Shown here: positions 26,419 to 41,000 of the stretch, piece by piece
Position numbering within the stretch: position 1 is the stretch's first letter
How the letters are laid out: every line of letters begins with the position of its first letter
From: Lucifuga dentata
Taxonomy: Eukaryota > Chordata > Actinopteri > Ophidiiformes > Bythitidae
Direction of reading: 5' to 3'
Assembly: GCA_014773175.1 (NCBI GenBank)
Contig: VXCM01000048.1
Location: 41,506-105,505 of the forward strand
DNA: 64,000 nt
The notes under the pieces: model-generated
The model's database searches: none
What the model saw: only the letters and a program-made list of their open reading frames with translations
Told to the model about the DNA's origin: nothing
Made by a program: the position numbers and the translations under genes

Positions 26419-29400
26419 GTAAAGCCTAGTAATATCAACGTAAAAACCCCTTTGAAGATTAGAAGTAAGGATTAGAAGAATAGAAAGAAGTACGACCGCC
26501 ACAGCTCAGGCACACATGGGAGCACAACATTTTCTTTCCATTTAAGTCAGACCGCTGTGAAAGGAATTACAGAGCAAAACCAAAGTAGAGCATGTTCCAA
26601 TGCTGACCTTATCCATGGTAACATCTGTTTTCTCACCAATGTAGGCGGCTACTGCATGCAGCTAAAAAGGCCAATCAGACAGGCCATTTTATCTGGGTGG
26701 GCTCCGACAGCTGGGGCTCAAAGATCTCGCCGGTTCTACAACAGGAGGAGATGGCAGAAGGAGCAGTCACCATCCTTCCCAAGCGCCAGTCTATCAAAGG
26801 TACAAAGAAAAGCATTGTGCATACATTATATCTTCCTGTTTCTCTCTAATAAAGCCACTGTACTGTGTTTTTGAATGTATTAATCTGTTGGGGTCATGAA
26901 AAGCAGACTTTCTATTTGCTGAAAAATAAAACATTCTTTGACATTTGATCGATGTTTGAAATCAGTAAAAAAATCATCCAAAAGCAACAATGCAGAAAAA
27001 TAAAGCTGGAATATATACATATATATATATATATATATANTATATATATATATATATATGCATGGTATTCAGTCAACTACAGAACACATCAGAAGTCTTC
27101 TTCACACACTGTATCAATGCTGCTGTTTAACCTGAGACAGATTGTGTCAATGACACTGAACCCATTGATCTGTTTAGGGTTTGATCGTTACTTCATCAGC
27201 CGAACGCTGGAAAACAACAGGAGAAATATCTGGTTTGCTGAGTTCTGGGAGAACAACTTCAACTGCAAACTCAGCCGTCATGCTGTGAAAAAAGGTCTCA
27301 AAAAGTGCACAAGTAAGATATTCTCATGTTGGAAAGAGCTACTTAATGTTCTTTTTGTTTTACTTTTTAGCAAGCCTAAACACTCTTGATCTTTTGAAGA
27401 AGGTGACACATTTGGTTCAGGGCAAAGGAGTTTTGACAGCAATCCCAGTCTAATAAAAGTGGAACAGTCACACAATCAATATTCAAAATAACAGCTCATC
27501 TCACAGCTCATTTCAGCACTGTGCTATATTTCTGCTGAGTTCAGTACGTTTACCCACATGGCTATAACAAGTGAATGTGTTAGCCGGGCTGCATGGTTAA
27601 AGGCTTTGGGCTCTGTGCCATAATTTCCCAGCTGTAGGGAGTACAATCTGTCTTGGAGCGGGAAGACACTACATAGTTTCATAAGATTTAAACACAAATT
27701 AAGCAGTTTAAAAAGATGAGGGTCAGAATTTTCTTCTTTTCTTGGCATTCTTGCAGCACTATCCCTGATCTAAATTATTTTGTGTTCATTCAGTAGACAA
27801 TGCAGATTGTATCATTAGTGTAACTAACATAAAAATGATGCTGTGCTTGTCCCTTGATATGTATAGATATATATTTTTACATGATATATTAATTAACACT
27901 ATTAACACTACACGCAAATAGCTGTAGTAAGTGCTGTGGCTTACAGTAACCCATCAGATGCATGAATCAATCGATGTTCATAATGTGAGGCCACATGCCA
28001 CATGCTCAGATATAACAGTGTGTAAGATTAAAATGCTTTGCATAAAACCACTATCTCAGCAACATCTCTTGTTGTTTTGGAAGTAATGCAGCATTGTGCG
28101 ATTTTCAGTTTCCAAAAGTGTTTTCATTCCCTCGCCTTTTGGTTTATACAGACAAACATGGCTCCATACAAAAAGATCTGCCATCCACAGACACTGTAAA
28201 CACTGAGCTTCCATGCTGTCTGGAAGGTGCTGTTAGCATTAGCTGCAGGGAGCATGCAATCAACAAGCAAATGTAATTGCAGAACATACTTTTACTCCAA
28301 TCAATGACTGTTTTCCATATAATACTTCAGTACTGAGTTGCTTATGATACGGGAAACCAAAAGGAGCAATTTAAAGAAATTCATCTCACTTGGTGGAGTT
28401 TAATGAGGTCCAACTAGCAGCAGCTGCCTCAAGTCAGGGTGAACACACTGCCAATTAGCATGTCCTCATTTAGGTACTCGAAAACAACCCTGTCCCCAAC
28501 AAATTATGTTCATATGCAACTAATTTGCTTAACAAAATATGCCTACGAAATGCAACACAGGACTCATTAGCATATTGACATCATTTTCATTTTGAATGTA
28601 TCTGAACAGAAAAACAGTTAATAAGAGTATTTTCGAACGTGTTGGCAAAGTATTCACTGTTTTTCTAAAGTACTCCACCACTGCAGCTAAGGCCTGATTA
28701 AAGTTTAGTGGTTAAGATTAGACAACTAAAACCTCATGATTAATGTTAAGATTAAAAATGGACAATAAACTCTTGGATAGTCCGGATTACAATAGTCAAA
28801 ATATGGATGTGTTCCTCCCTCTAATGGGCTTTGTTGTTAGTCCTGACAAGGTTCTGTCTTGATACTCTGACACAGATCAAGGCACTCACTGTCCAGTCAG
28901 TAGGTAGCATGCCCTAAGTGCTGCCAAGGCTGCTGTTCTGCTGCATTTTTCACTTGGTAAGCCTTTAGACACCTCTCCACCACCATGAGTTCAGACAGTG
29001 AAGATTCCTCACCTAACAGTGTCGCTGTGAAGATTATCTTGTCTACGATGGACAAGACCTGTGAAATCTCCTCAGATCCGCTGCATGCTGCCTCTAACCA
29101 CTGCACCCACTATACTGAGTGAGAGCAGTATCAGCAGTTCACAGAGGCCACCCTCTGTGAAGGCAGCAGTGACAGAAGAGGCTGCGGGTGCAAAGCAGGA
29201 TTTCTTTGAAGAACAAAATACCATCTAAGAGCAAACCCTGGTGAGACTGACAAAGAATCCCTTTATACATCTACTGTATGAGACAGATACAGACAGTCTT
29301 CAAAGAGCCATTTCAACGCCACCTCCTCAGTTAATTCTTTCAAGCATCCACAAAGCAAATGATGGTTCCTCCCAAGAAGCTCCACAATGTCTTTCTCACT

Positions 29401-32041
29401 GGCCGTGCTGCAAGGCCCCATTCACAGCCCATGTCAAAATGTGCTTGTCATCTGCTGACAGTTGTACCCCATCATGCACTTCATAAAGAGAGAGCGGCGT
29501 TGTCACAAATGTGGATGTGACTTAGCCTTTTGCAGCATCAAATCCTGGCAGTTAGAGTCTTTCTCCTCACTTCCTCTATCCTTAGACCAGGCACCCAGCC
29601 CTATTGGTCAACCAGAAAGGCTCATGTCCAGCCTCGTTGACCATTGCCAAATGTGTGAGCTCACAAACAACAAAATTATTCCTGTCTGCTGCCTCCGTCA
29701 AATATTTCACCAATGTGCCACAATAAAATTGGCAAGGATTATGATCTTCAATGCTTCGCCACCATTGGTGAAGCATGCAGACATCATGAATCATCAGCCA
29801 CATATATTCATGGTGCAGTTTGTTTTTTCTGTACTATTTATGTCATGGTAAAAATTGAATCATGTACATATGTCATCCATTACATGTGTGCATACATGTG
29901 CACAAAACATAGTACAATATCTAAACCAGGGTTTATAAATTTAGTGTAATTACATTACAGTGTGTGCATATTTGTGTTCAGCATACACACTGTTATGCAT
30001 CTGCACTTTGATGCATCTTCATTTCAATTAAAACAGCTATAATAAGGATAAAAATAAATGTACTGTGCTGAAGTTATGTTTTATGAATATAGCCTGTGAG
30101 CAACCCACCTTAGGTTTTAAATACAGGTGGTTTTAAAACAGCCCACAGTGTTTGGGTATTTGCTAGAGCGATGGGTTGTTTGCAGTTTTGTGAAAAGAAG
30201 CCTAAACCCCAAATGCTATATGATGACTCTATGTAACTCAACACAAAATTATGAAACATTGATGAAGTGATCTTTAAAATAATTTGCCATGGCAAGCCGA
30301 GTTATCTCCTTATGAAATATGAAACATCTAAAACCACCTCAATCCTGATTATTGTGATGGCTACAATGCAAGACATCAAAACATCAATCAAGACAAAGAT
30401 CACATACTGTATCACCACCTACCATGTACTGTAATTGTGTTGAGTGCTGATGCAGGGATTAATTTTGTCACTCCTCACATAGGTGATAAACTGAAAAAAA
30501 AAAAAAAGGCATAATGGTGTGGAATCACATACCAATAAGAGTATATATAAGGTCACTATCTGCATAATGCAGTCAGTGGTTATTCAGAAATGCTCATTAT
30601 AGGCATTTTAATGGTATAATTTCCAGTTGACTCTGCTTGTTGAAGGTTTCACAGCATCAATTTCAAGCTAAAGTGTGATGCTGTGAGCTTTTGCCGAGTC
30701 TCTGAGGCTTCTGTGAAAAGTGCCACATGGGATATGGCTGCTGAATAATCAATGTCCTGAGTGGGTTAGACTGCTCTGCGTGATCAAAGGATAAGAACTG
30801 CGTGAGTGACTGGAAAAAAGAGAGACTTGTCTTTTATCTGTGAATGAGGGAGATGTAAAACTGATATTGATTCATGTGGAAAGGAGAAGTGAGGTAGTGA
30901 ATCTCATACACTCTTATTTCTAATTTCTCCTGCTAATTAATGTGGGGAACAGTAGGCAACACACCAGCGTCGAAACAGCAAGCACATGCTTTTCTTATAC
31001 ATCTGTCTATCAGTCTACTGATCCATCCATCCATTTTCTATACCTACTGCCTGTCCCAGAGGTCATCGGGCGAAAGGCAGGGTACACCCTGGACAGGTCG
31101 CAGTCTATCGGTCTATCGCAGGGCTGACACAGAGACAAACACATTCACACCTACGGTCAATTTAGAGTTTCCAGTTCACCTGACCTGCATGTTTTTAGAG
31201 GTGGGAGGAATCCGGAGGGAACCCACGCAGACACAGGGAGAACATACAAACTCCACATAGAAAGGACCCGGTCGGATTCGAACCTGGAACCTTCTTGCTG
31301 TGAGGCGACAGTGCTAACCACTGAGCCACCGTTGTTAAAATTTATGAGTATATTACAAAGTGATATTCTGTGGTAATCAATAAGAGTCCTTATTGATTAC
31401 CACAGAAGTAGAATTTGTGACACAGCAGTGATTGTTATTTATGATTTGGGTTTTCACCAGTCAGTGTCACTGCTGTACTCAAAGTCAAAGAGAAATTAAC
31501 CTAAACATACAATAACAACTAGATGGCAATGATATACACTTATAGTAACTTCAGATTTTATGAAACCCTAATAAAGGAACAGGAGGCCAAAAATATTTGT
31601 TCAAGGGTCAGACTTAATCAGCGGGAGACTATTTACTGGCCCATATTTCAATTGTACAGACATACCTAATAAACTGGTAACTCAGTGTTCGGTAGATCCT
31701 GTAACTGCTGCTTTAAATTTATGGATAAATTTAAGGCCACACATATATTTGTGTGGGAACTGAGTGGATGTCTTAAGTTTGTGCAGAAAAATGTGACATA
31801 TCCTGGTGTCCCAAATGGGTCCTGCATACAGGGATTAATTATAAATGTAGTCCAGCTGCTTTGGCAGAAGAAAACTGGTTGGCCTGTTACAAGTAGGTCA
31901 AAGTTCAAGTGCCCACAGCTGTCACAAAATGTCTTGAGAGACATTTCAAAGTAAGACGTGAGACACACCCACACTTACTGTAGCTCCTGCTTTGCTTAAT
32001 CTGAAGGGATTTTTCTAAAAGAAAAAAAGATGGCCTACAAA

Positions 32042-32087
<46 letters not shown>

Positions 32088-35000
32088 CAAGCATGCCAAA
32101 ATACCACTGAGAAGAGAGCTGGAGACAGAGAGAATGACAAATGGTCTTATGGAGAACAGACAATACAAAGTTGGTGTGGGTGGGCTGCCAAGCCTGCAAC
32201 AGAAAATCACTCACACCCACTCTGGCTCACAGGATTCCCCGTGGCATCAGCATGTCGCCAAACGGTGACAATCCCTGTCCAATCAACACCCTGTGGCACT
32301 TAATTACTGAGCTCCTACTGTCCACTGAGATGCAGCAAATGAAAGTTGGCTGACAGATACAGACCTCTGTTGATGTGAGGACTACCTATGTCAAATTTAA
32401 ATGGCCATAGAAAATAGCTAAAACATCTATCAGCACAGATGCTGCATGATAAATGACATGTTTCAATATGGCAATGCTTGTTTCTACATTTGCAAAATAT
32501 CAATACAATCTTTTTTTCAGTAAATACAATCCCACTCTCATAAAACAACAACAGCAACAGTCTTAAATTACAGCCCAGTCTTAGATTGTTGTGGTATTGA
32601 TCAACCCAGTGTTTGATATTGATCAAGCATACAATTGAATCTATTAAAAGCTGATTGTATAAAACTGATGCAGAACATGTTAACATAATCAGAACTGCAA
32701 ATAGAGACTCTGTCTGACTGTTTAACTATAACAAATAACTATAATGTCAAATGGAAAGATTAATATTTATGTACACAGATTGTTATCTTGAGCATCTATA
32801 CTGATAGGGAATGTAAAACCTTATGAAATTCTTGTTTTAACCTTAAGATAAATCACACCTTACACATAAAACTGATGTACATATTTGTCCTTGATTGCAC
32901 TGATTACTTTTTTTTCTGTCTCTAAGTCTTATTAATTTGTTTAATTTTTGCCTGTTAAATTTTATACGTTCCATGATAGTACTATTTGCAGTCAGGTGTA
33001 CCTGGAAAATACCTCATCACACTCTAAGGCAATTTTGCACACTACAGCTGATATTTCAGACATCTGCAGTCAACAAANCCCACTGCACACATAGTAACCT
33101 GCTTAATTGAATCCCATTTGGCAGGTATATAAATACTGTATATGCAGCTCTATCATGAGCTCATTCCTGGTAATTACTCTACTGTTAATCCAAATTGAAT
33201 ACACATGATTTTTTTTTTTTTTTTTAATCTCTTTTCCACATACAGTGGAGTTACATGGAGCTTTAAGATCAGAGGTTCCTGAGAAGTTAGGACTGGCCTA
33301 TTGTATCTTCTTTCCACCTTATAGCAATTAACAGCTACACAAGCCTATGGAACAACCTGGGGATGGATTAGTAAACACCTATCATAAGTTATTACATTCA
33401 GCCTATGAGCGGATTATCCCTGTCCCATGAAATGGATGTCTCCATTTCCTGTTTGCCACATTTCTCACCGTATTAGCCTCTAAAAAGACATCCTCCAGCA
33501 GAAAGCATGAGATTGACAAACAGCTGGACACACTGGGCCATGCTGATCAGGATTCCATCAAATTAAATGTATTATATTTTTAATTGCAAATGAAAAATGG
33601 CATAATAAAGGTGACAGCCTAATGTTTACAGTGTCACTCAGAGTGAATTCCATGTACTCGTGGAAAGACAAAAAATAGCTTTTGTTTTTAACTGATGAGA
33701 CTACCCGAAGGAGAAAACCTTGCACTCCAGATATTGGAATTGATTTGCTCCTCTACTGTGATCCAGATTTTTACCTTCTAGCTAATTGCAAGCGTCCAGC
33801 ACCATTCAGTGAAGAAAGAGTAAGACTCACTGAGGAGCAATGCATTTTCTTCTATGCCTCTTGGATCGACACCACACCCTTCATTTATAAGGCTCAGCTC
33901 ATTCCGTGATTTTGCACTGAACTGTCTTGTCCAATTTGAGCTGCTTTATATAACAAGCTGATAAAAAAAAATCTATTTTTAGATGTTTGCCAACTCTATT
34001 AGAACATTCAAGTTGTTTTATAATTGAATTTGAAGAGGGCTCTTCTAGTTTTATTTTTCTATGATATATTATGTAAATCAGTTACTATCAATTTCTAAAT
34101 ATGAAACTTTTTCATGAGTCTGATTCAAAAAGAGGGACAGTAGGTCATTGTCCTTTGGGTCAAGGACAAGATAATTCTTTAAGATGGTCTTTCTCAAAGA
34201 AACCACTCGCATACATTTTTCTTGACTGCATGATGTGACTGATAGAATTACAAGTAATTTCCCTGATTATTTCAAATCCTTTAAGACTTATTCTCATATT
34301 TGCTTCACTACATATGGACACAAAAGTCTGACTTTACCCAAGGTTTGCCAAGGTTAAAAATGAGCAAAAACAACAGATGTACTCTCCCAGAATGAAACGC
34401 CTCCATGTCATTGACATATATTTTTAAATCTCACAAAATAAATATATGATTAAAAAAAATGATGTGAATCTGTTGTTGTACTTTACAGATCAGGAGCGCA
34501 TTGGAAAAGACTCGCATTATGAGCAAGAAGGGAAGGTGCAGTTTGTTATTGATGCAGTCTATGCAATGGCCCATGCTTTGCATAATATGCACCAGGAGCT
34601 CTGCCCAGGCAAGGTGGGTCTCTGCTCGAAAATAGATCCCATCAACGGAACTCATCTGCTCAAACACATCCGCCATCTAAACTTTGCAGGTCAGTAATCA
34701 TCGTTTGCTTATCTTGCCTCAAGTTGTACTTGAGTTCAGATGTAAGATGTTTAAAGCACAGGATTTTCAAACAACTCTTAACACACATATTTAATTTCTC
34801 TCAAACTAGTTTTCATTACTGTATGTAGATTACCTTACTTGCAGGTAATCAATTAATTAATTAATTACTTGCAGGTGTGTGTGTGGGGGGGGTGTACTAG
34901 TATACTGTGATGATAGTTTAGATTGCCAGTTTTTTTTTTTTTTTTAAGATAGTTTATTTCTGCATGCATATATAGAAAAAAATATCTGTTACATACATGG

Positions 35001-38000
35001 ACATTAATCTTAAACGGGCTTATTTTGTCAGTTTATCTTATTTTGTAGTGTAATACAGTAGAAGATATGTGAAAATTGTCACAGTTGCAAAACTTCAAGT
35101 TCAAGGTAAAGACATGCATCCTGTAAACCAAACCCATAGATCCTGAAAGCTTCACTTTTGATTCGTGCTTTACTTCTGTAAATACTGTAGTAGGTCCCTA
35201 AATGTCCCCTTTAATTCTACTGGGACATATCGCAACAAACTATTTCCCATAGTTAGTCTTATTTTATATGTTTAACCAACTAGTGCAGGTTGGTTAAACT
35301 CATTTAAAACGTGCCTGTTTGGAACGGGCTGAACTTTATAGAGTGCGCTGCAGCCTGCCATAATTTTGTTCTACATGTCCTTGTGAACTAGCTTTGTTTG
35401 CAGTGCTGATGGAGTGGAGCATATGCTGCCTCGCCCAGAGCATATCCTGCTGCATGGACTACTTTTTACCAGCACAGCTCAATTTGAGAACCACTCATCC
35501 AAACAACTTCACATGCGACACTGCACATNTTTTTACCAGCACAGCTCAATTTGAGAACCACTCATCCAAACAACTTCACATGCGACACTGCACATTCTTG
35601 GGTTCTGAGCAATAAAACTGCTGAATATCAACTTCGTACACAGACAGACAGACAGAAAGAGCTTTCTGCCTTTATAGTTAGATTTGAAAATTTTCGTGTA
35701 GCCCTAGATTGTACTCAGCTCTCAGTCAGTAACAAACCCATGACTGAGAAATTAATTATTAACTGCTCATAAGCCAAAGAGCAGTGCTCTCAGGTTTCAT
35801 AATGTAGGCACTGCATTTCTAAAGCAAAATAATTTAAGACAATTAAAATTATTTCACAGAGCCTTGAGTATGCAGCGTTTCCTCAGATAAATTATTCATT
35901 TGAACTCCTGCTTTTCAAGCTAATTTGTCATTCTAATATGTACTTGTTGCATTGGCAGAATAGCAATTCAACATTTGATTCATATCAAGGAAAAATATTT
36001 TACTTACTGGCAGGCTTTCATAGCACTCATGTGGAAGGCCTTTTTAATGAGGAATGGGAGGTTACTCTTGTTTATAAGTGTTTCCTGTAGGACTGCTCAT
36101 ATGACAGTATAGTAGTTCTCAGTAGTCATAAATGTATAAAGACATGTAAATGTTCAAATACAAAGAATGTGTGTTAGTATGTTTGGGCAATATTGAATAT
36201 ATATTTCCATAATTTTACCTCATAATGATACAAGAAAATCAACTCTGGCAGTACACATGGACATTTTCAGCTTGGCAATGGGGCAGAAGTCTTCGGCATA
36301 AAAATATTTTCTTTCTAGTGTTAAACATTTGTTCAACACTTAAGAGCTGGGTTTATCATTGAGGCCACTGAGCTGAATCCCAGAATCTTCTGGGAAATCA
36401 GGTGAAAAAGTAAACACTATCCTACAACAAAAACCATCATGATGCCCTTAAATTCCCACAGGAGCTGCTCAGAATCCAACAGTATCTAGGAGGGGAAAAA
36501 AAACAGTGTTAGGTTTTAGTTCACAATATACAACAGCTCGGATATGACCATTCGGATGATCTGTTTTAAAGAGAATATATTACACAGAATTCCATGTTCT
36601 TATTTTTATTTAAGGGTTTATTTTTGAAATAGTTTCAAAATAGTGCTTTAATGCACAAAAAAACACTGAACCACTTCTACTCTCCCTTGCTGCAGCATCA
36701 CGGTGCCCACTGAGTAAAAACAGATAGATTTAGGTGTTGACTATTTAAGGTCCCTTTCCAAAAATTCTGTTCTGTTCTGATTGGCCAACTGCATCGAGCA
36801 TAAGGTGCCAAAATGCACGGACTGTGAAACACAGATGCCACAGATTCTGGCCAAAAACTTGCTCATTAGCCTTGTACTCTTTGAGTATGTGGTAGGTAAT
36901 TACAATGTGTTACACGCTGATGTCAACATGTTACAAAGGTAAAGGACAAATCAAAAACAAAGCTTTCGGGGGAGTTCAGAACCTATAGGTGTGGTTTACT
37001 GGATGCATTTATATATGTGGGACTCTCAAGTTTTGCAGCTTTGGCAATATTCAACATACAGTATACTCCCTACATTCTACTATAAAAATTAGGGAAAGAT
37101 AGTATGTCCTATGTCCTCTTTAATATAACTTCAGTTTTTGTTTTTCTCTTTTTATTGAAGAGCAGTATTATAGTTGGCTGATTTTCTTAGTATGAGATCT
37201 CAGGGGGTTCTCAGTCCAAAATAAAGAAACAGATACATTAAAAAACTACAAATAAATTAAATGCTGTTTGAAAAAATGTCAACCAGAAGCCTGATTGAAA
37301 AAAAAAAAAAAAAAAAATGCAGGCATTATGCTTATTGTGATTAATACAAATGTAGTGACAAGGTGCATTTTCCTGCAGAAAACTCGTCTACAGTAGCATT
37401 AATGTCAGAAAATATTGTATGAAGAAGCAAATATATGTAAGAAACAATTTAAAGATCATCTTTGTGTCTGAGATAGAATTGTACCCATAATACAAATAAA
37501 TACTTTTAAAAATAGGGTTGTTTGTATAACAATGTAGAGTCTCTGAAGAGAATACTACAGTAGATTACAACTACAACATGGTTTAAGCATACATGACGGG
37601 GCATCAAAATATGTGCTGGGCCCCTTAAAGATGAATTCTGTTCCGTCAGACAAACTATATTAAGATGTTATAATATCATCTGATCGGGGTTTACTTTGAG
37701 TTTATGCACATCTCCATGTAATTGCATTAGCAAGCAGCAGTGATCTTGAACTTTCAGATGCAAAAACCAACCTAACTGCTGTGACTGGACTTACTGGGCT
37801 GTTACATTTTCACAGCCTCTTTTCATTTTTTATTGTGATGTAAAATACAGTGTTCATTTTTGCTCCCATAAACAAACAGTGTTTGACAGATGTGTAAAAG
37901 TAGGTCAGCTTTTCATTGTAATGAATCATTCTTGCAAGTAAGTCAGCATGAATCTACGGTTGTTGCAGGCTGTGTTTACTGTCAGCAGTTTAAGCAACAG

Positions 38001-41000
38001 TCTGCTAAAAATAATTCATATTCAACGCTTTGCAGAACTGCACAGTTTTCATAGTCCAGTGACAGCCACAGCAGATGCACTGTCTTAGTGTCATACTGAA
38101 GTACATCTAAAATAAAGGCCAAATGTAAAAAAACCTTCTTAAAACCAAAGCTCTGCTGAAATAAGAAACTCATACTATGTTGGCTGTATCACTAGCACAC
38201 CCAATCCATTTATCTGTGTTATCTCAGAGGACTGCCAGGGTCTCAACAGGGGACACAGTGAGAGCTAGTTGATGACAGATAGCCTTTTATAAGGGACAAA
38301 AAGTAATCTGACAAAGGAATTTTCCTGTCTGGGATATTTCCAGTAGTTTGTGATATCTGTGTTCTTTCACAAGAGCCTCCATTTTATCACTTCAATCACT
38401 ACCACACACACATACAGTATCTAAAGCTGTTGCTTCACTATATAGCTGTTCATTTATTCTAAATCATCAACTTTTTAAGTGCTCACTTTGCCTCATTCAG
38501 CAGTGGCTACAGCTCTGCAGTATACAAAGCAGAAGAATCAAATGCCTTCAGTCCATCCTCCAGAGCTTCCTCCTTTCTCATTTCCACCTTTGCATTTAAT
38601 GCAACTAAAAGTACTTTCAGCCTTCAATAGGCCACGATTGAATGAAGCTTCCCATCAGCGTTCCATGTCTCTTGCTAGGAAGTCAGAGAAAGTGTTTCTG
38701 CTCTGCTGCAGTCTAAAAGCAGTGGCCTTTCCACTGTCATTTTCACCAGGCACAGCACTTATGAACGAGAAACAAAAGCAAGTTCTGATTTCCATCTCTC
38801 CACCTACAGTATCAGTATCTCTCCTTCAGAGGATGTGCAAAGTCTTGTAGAACTCAATCATGATTCCATGATTCCAATGAAATGTTTTCAGCTTAATGTA
38901 AAATGTTTTCACTAATCTGTCAGCATCAAACAAGATTAAAAAAAAAAAATAATACAGTCAATATTAAATATTGGAGTTGCACGGCATAAACAAGATATAT
39001 AGAGTATTTCCTATTTTTTTTTAATTCATTCCTTTAGTGTACTAGCATCTAGCCTTGTAACCCAAAGGCATTATGGTTATTTGAATAAACCCTTTAGAGG
39101 ATTGATATGGGTTTTACAAAGAACTTGCCACTTATATACTTTGAACATACAGTATTAAGCCTAGTTTAAGAGCAGTTGTAAATAGCAGAGGCTTGTATTT
39201 ATTGATTCATGCAAATGTTGTGACAGTGACAGAAGGTTAGGAAAGGAGTCAGAAGAACAGTAAATCCATGTTAAATTCTGCATGACTTGCCTGCATACAG
39301 GTCATTAAGCGTTAATGACCGGTGTAGAGAGCAGCAAGCTGTGCTGCCATTCACCAAGGTGCCCTGGTTGTGTGTCCATGCAGAATAAGCACGTGTTGTA
39401 TTAATGATCATATTCTGGTAATTCTTAAGGTGTGTAGGTGTGAGAAAGGGTGGAGCAAAAGGTGACATTCTCTTTGATTGTTACATATAACTACAAGTGT
39501 ACAATTAACCCCAATATTATAGTAAAGCACACAAAGCAATGAGCAAACAAGGAGCTGGATGCACACGTGTGGCCACACGCTACTCGTGTGATTTCTCTGT
39601 CACATGAACGCACGGCACAATGCAGCAGTGGCAGAGCCCTCTGTGGAACTCATTATATTCCTGACCAGTGAGGTCCCTGTTTAGACAAGTGGTTTGTGCC
39701 ATGTGACAGCCCTAATTTCTCATTTGCAATGCAAACGTTGGCAGTATAGCCCCAAAATGCAGCCCTCTTCAGCCTTAATGAATAAAACACACCAGCACCT
39801 CTGGAAGAAAGACAGAGATCTGTGAGAATAATTCCTCATAATCCCATAATGTGTGTTTTCTTTCATCGAGCAAGAAGCCACAATTGTCTTTTACATTTGT
39901 CTGACTTCTATTCTCACCACTGGAGTGGTGTGATTTAGCTGGTGCAGCACATTACCATCTGTTTGTTCCTGGTGTGTAAAAATGATGAGTTCACATGAAA
40001 GGGAACTACAGTATATGTGTGGCTGTTCTGATGACAGAAAATAGACATTTTCCTTTTGATGTAGAGAAAACGTAATGGAGATATGTGGCTTAAATGTGTT
40101 AAGCTAACTACTACATGTATTTGTTTATATTAACTTCAAACTAATACCAGTATTAGCATGTTATGAACCAAAAATGGAAAGGGAAAATGCAGAATAACAT
40201 CCCATGAGCTGGTTTCCACCTACACATGTGACTATTTTAGAGTTAAAAACCTGTACCAGAGATTATGAGGGGGGAAGGAAGAAAACTGAATGGTTCGGTA
40301 GAGGAGTAGTTAGAGCGCTGGTCTCGTAAACTGGGGGTTTGAGTATGAGCTTCAGTTGGATTTGAGAGATGGTGACCTTTACGTGTCTGTAAGGATTTCC
40401 TCCAACAGTCCCAAGACATACAGCTTATGTTACAACACCTCAAGACTACATGACTGTGGGTGTACAGTGTCTGCCAGACAAATAAATGAAAACAAACAAA
40501 ATGTTGCTCCAATTTGACATTACACTGTTATATTTGTAGAGTGTATTATCTCTTCCTATTCAAGTAATGTGTCTGTATTCAGTTACATCCCTGATATTGC
40601 CGCACAGCGCCCGACTGGTTGAGGTCTAGTGACTCAAAACTACTTTAAGCAGGACTGTGACAAATGAAATAAAAATACCACATTTGTTCCCATAAAAAAT
40701 GAGAAGTTGATTTGATAAGAAATGAAACACCCTTTTTCTCACTTCAATACACTCAGGAGTTTTGCGGCTAAGTTTTTATTTGGTCCACAGTGGCTAATGT
40801 TAGCTCCAGTTTGCGAATGTTAGCTAGATATTGCTGGTGTGGACCTTTAACATACTGAGTATTTAGCAATAGGTAGATTTTGAGGAGATCTGGATTTGAA
40901 TTGGAACTGGAAAAAAGTACTTGCAAACACTTCACTGGAATGGCTTTGATAGTGTTTACACTTTGTGAGACTTAAAACTATGAGTTGTATAAATGAGAGA

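Larger units (their letters stand above)
27313..34488 (+). other. grm4: grm4 intron (7.2 kb)
   Basis: It contains the minus-strand SINE (31020-31331), a perfect hairpin just beyond it (31367-31406) and a (TG)n tract (32046-32085). The stretch 28880-29830 has several short frames on both strands and slightly higher GC; none matches a family I recognise. Confidence 0.7.

Noticed and set aside
32041..32303. Val/Cys-repeat frames
   Set aside because: They are translations of the (TG)n microsatellite.
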